A stretch of 64,000 bases of DNA, from the NCBI GenBank assembly GCA_041395385.1, contig JAWLAN010000016.1, positions 1-64,000 on the forward strand. Direction: 5' to 3'. The position numbers and the translations under genes were made by a program. This document shows, one piece after another, positions 61,950-64,000 of this stretch. Position 1 is the stretch's first letter, and the number at the start of each line of letters is the position of its first letter. The stretch is from JAJVHZ01 sp041395385. Lineage in GTDB: Bacteria; Pseudomonadota; Gammaproteobacteria; JAJPIJ01. The notes beneath the pieces were generated by a model, which saw only the letters and a list, made by a program, of their open reading frames with translations, did no database searches and was not told the origin of the DNA.

Positions 61950-62941
61950 AGCGTGTATCCCCCCACGCGGTACCGGGCCAGGTTCTCGGGGTTGCGGAAC
62001 CAGTCGATCGTCTCGGTGAGGCCGCGGCGGAAGCCCTCGCGCCCCCCGTATTGCGGCGACCACCCCAGGACGCGCCGTGCCTTCTCGTTGGCCGCGAACA
62101 GCCGTTCCACCTCGCTCAGCTCGGGCCGCTTGCGCTGTTCCTTCTGCTCAATCTCGACCTCCGCGCCGAGGATCTCCGCGATCAGCGCCGCCGTGTCGCC
62201 GACGGAGATCTCGAACGCACTGCCGATGTTGATCACCTCGCCGATCGCCGCGTCGCTGCGCAGGACCGCAAGCATGCCCCGGGCGGTGTCCTTGACGTAG
62301 TTGAAATCGCGGGTCGGATGGATCGCGCCGAGCTCGACCCGCCGCTTGCCGGCGACCATCTGCGTGATGATCGTCGGGATCACCGCGCGGGTCGACTGCC
62401 TCGGCCCGTAGGTATTGAACGGTCGGGCGACGGCCACCGGCGTTCCGAACGACCGCCAGTACGACAGCATCAGCTGATCGGCGGCGATCTTGGTCGCCGC
62501 GTACGGGGACTGCGCGGAGAGCGGATGCTCCTCGGTGATGGGAACGAACTGCGCGGTTCCGTAGACCTCACTGGTCGACACGTGCACGACCCTGACCTTG
62601 CCGAGATCCCGGGCGGCCTGCGCGACGTTGATGGCGCCGAGGGCGTTGGTCTGCAAATAGCTCTCCGGCGCAACGTAGGAGAACGGTATGGCGATCAGAG
62701 CGGCGAGGTTCATGACCGCGTCACATCCGGAAACCGCCCCGCGCACGAAATGCGGATCGCGGATGTCGCCCGCGACGACCTCGACCTGACTGCGCGTGGC
62801 CGCATCGACGTGGTCGAGCCAGCCGTGAGTATCGAAGCTGTTGTAGAGCACCATGGCCCGCACGTCGTAGCCCTCGGCGACGAGCAGCTCGGTCAGGTGT
62901 GAACCGATGAATCCGTCAGCTCCGGTTACCAGCACTTTCAC
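61946..62941 (-). CDS. legB: NAD-dependent 4,6-dehydratase, LegB
   Basis: 331 residues, extended SDR. TGADGFIGSHLTELL cofactor loop, NLAALIAIPFSYVAPESY, STSEVYGTAQFVPI with the catalytic Thr/Ser, YAATKIAADQL with Tyr-x-x-x-Lys, and ARPFNTYGPRQSTRAVIPT. It converts GDP- or UDP-GlcNAc to the 4-keto-6-deoxy form, the first committed step toward legionaminate. It starts 31 bases after the Gfo/Idh stop. Confidence 0.93.
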   Translation of the reverse strand: MKVLVTGADGFIGSHLTELLVAEGYDVRAMVLYNSFDTHGWLDHVDAATRSQVEVVAGDIRDPHFVRGAVSGCDAVMNLAALIAIPFSYVAPESYLQTNALGAINVAQAARDLGKVRVVHVSTSEVYGTAQFVPITEEHPLSAQSPYAATKIAADQLMLSYWRSFGTPVAVARPFNTYGPRQSTRAVIPTIITQMVAGKRRVELGAIHPTRDFNYVKDTARGMLAVLRSDAAIGEVINIGSAFEISVGDTAALIAEILGAEVEIEQKEQRKRPELSEVERLFAANEKARRVLGWSPQYGGREGFRRGLTETIDWFRNPENLARYRVGGYTL

Positions 62942-62972
62942 CTTCGAAGGTCTCCTCGGGTTCTGCCGGCGT

Positions 62973-64000
62973 TCACGCCCACGGGAAGCGGCGCGCCGCG
63001 GCGCCGGCGATTGACTCCAGCGCGACCGGTCCGCCGCCGTTCTCGGCGGATGCGTAGCATGCCGCGAGCGCCGCGATGACGCGCCGGCCGTCGGCGCCGG
63101 ACGGGTATCCCGCGCCCGCGGCGAGCGCCTCGTACACGGCGCGCGTCGGCTTGACGTTGTCGGCCTGCGGGAAGCGGACCGACCGGCGATCCCATGGCAT
63201 GCCGTACCGTGTCATCGGTTGTCCCCGGTGCTCGGGCTTGCGCGTGGTGACGATAGCCTCGCCCTCGAGCTCGTCCACGAACACATGACCTAACTCGCCG
63301 GCATACATGGTCGTCATGCCGTGGCCCTGGTCGGCGCCGATCACCATCATCAACCGCTGTCCGCTTTCCGAAACGATGCGGAACTCGCCCGCCTGGTCGA
63401 AAAACTGGGGACCGCGCGGGTTCTGAAACGCAGCGCCGCTGAACCACCCCGCGGCCTGCGCCGGCGCGCTGCCGGTCAGGAATGCGAACGCCTCGATGTA
63501 GTGCGATCCGTTCATCGCCAGGCCGAAGCAGCCGGCCACGACGGTCATGCTGGCCAGTCTTCCGATCGCGCCATCCGCCAGCACGCCCCTGACGAGCAGA
63601 TATTGATCCATGAAACGCATCTGGTGATTGACGGCGAGGCGTGCGCCCGACTTCTCGCAGGCACGGATCATCGCGTCGCAATCCGCGACCGACGTCGCCA
63701 GCGGCTTCTCGCAGAGTATGTTCCGCGCCCCGTTCTCCGCCGCCAGCGTCACCAGCGTGCGGTGGCTGTCGGCGGTGGTCGCGATCGCCACGACGTCGGC
63801 GCCGCGGATGGCTTCGGCGAGTTCCTCGGGGCGCGATACGCGGTTGCCCTCGGCAACGCCGAACTCCTCACCGACGCGCGCACGCGCCTCGGCATTGACG
63901 TCGCATACCGCGCGCAGCGACACCCCCATCTCCTTGAGTGCCAGGGCATGGGAACGCCCCATTCGCCCCGCGCCGATCAATACCGCCGACTTCCAGCCGT
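62973..64000 (-). CDS. Gfo/Idh/MocA-family oxidoreductase, 5' end outside the window
   Basis: At least 342 residues. The frame stays open to the window edge: residues before the cofactor loop read GWKSAVLIGAGRMGRSH, so the true start lies beyond 64000 and the TTG at 63980 is internal. The EKP segment (LCEKPLA) and the NHQMRFM region are present. It is upstream of legB in the same direction and may be part of the operon. Substrate unknown. Confidence 0.88.
   Translation of the reverse strand, partial: GWKSAVLIGAGRMGRSHALALKEMGVSLRAVCDVNAEARARVGEEFGVAEGNRVSRPEELAEAIRGADVVAIATTADSHRTLVTLAAENGARNILCEKPLATSVADCDAMIRACEKSGARLAVNHQMRFMDQYLLVRGVLADGAIGRLASMTVVAGCFGLAMNGSHYIEAFAFLTGSAPAQAAGWFSGAAFQNPRGPQFFDQAGEFRIVSESGQRLMMVIGADQGHGMTTMYAGELGHVFVDELEGEAIVTTRKPEHRGQPMTRYGMPWDRRSVRFPQADNVKPTRAVYEALAAGAGYPSGADGRRVIAALAACYASAENGGGPVALESIAGAAARRFPWA

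Overview
The window looks like a high-GC gammaproteobacterial chromosome. The support is a housekeeping block (uvrB divergent from a class I aminotransferase, then tRNA-Asn), a VPLPA-type C-terminal sorting signal, a RAYT-type transposase and type I secretion genes. The species cannot be named from the sequence. Only the aminotransferase, tRNA-Asn and cysC are on the + strand; every other gene is on the - strand.

Layout. 0-4.3 kb: a small secreted protein, UvrB, the aminotransferase and tRNA-Asn. 4.4-8 kb: two CelD/BcsL-like GNAT proteins and a periplasmic thioredoxin-like protein. The first GNAT gene has one in-frame amber codon and the second has several frame changes. 8.1-16.3 kb: a giant RTX protein with an N-terminal lipase-like domain; its last 1.7 kb is broken by about eleven frame changes. 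16.3-22 kb: a membrane-anchored protein directly upstream of the RTX gene, a 52-residue membrane protein, a RAYT transposase, and an HlyD/HlyB pair that is the obvious exporter. hlyD carries an in-frame palindromic repeat insertion. 22.7-23.4 kb: APS kinase.

23.5-64 kb is one unbroken run of - strand genes for surface glycan synthesis, many joined by 4-base stop/start overlaps. Going down in transcription order (64 to 23.5 kb) there are five blocks. (a) A near-complete legionaminic acid pathway: LegB, LegC, LegG, LegI, PtmE, LegF, a PtmA-like SDR and a Gfo/Idh protein. (b) A second SDR, an N-acetyl sugar amidotransferase (PseA/PtmG/WbpG type) and an ABC flippase of MsbA/PglK type. (c) A lower-GC block at 44.4-50.9 kb: an unassigned GT-B-like protein, a methyltransferase, a PIG-L deacetylase, a WbqC-family protein, a second CMP-sugar synthetase, an APH-fold kinase, and a divergent NeuB-family synthase that lacks one canonical metal-binding His. 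(d) Two more unassigned GT-B-like proteins, a Gfo/Idh protein, a beta-propeller, a NeuD acyltransferase, a beta-helix protein, and a PglC-PglD-PglE set that with the PglF/CapD-like dehydratase at 24.3 kb would give a di-N-acetylbacillosamine-type initiating sugar. (e) Wzx, Wzy, two GT4 glycosyltransferases, WecB, a Wzz-like protein, a VPLPA-CTERM protein, the PglF/CapD homologue and GalU.

The genes together suggest a lipid-linked or polymeric glycan started on a bacillosamine-like sugar and decorated with legionaminic acid. Block (c) may make a second, possibly undescribed nonulosonate-like sugar. That block, with its pair of unassigned GT-B proteins sharing a TIRWA motif, is the best candidate here for new biology.
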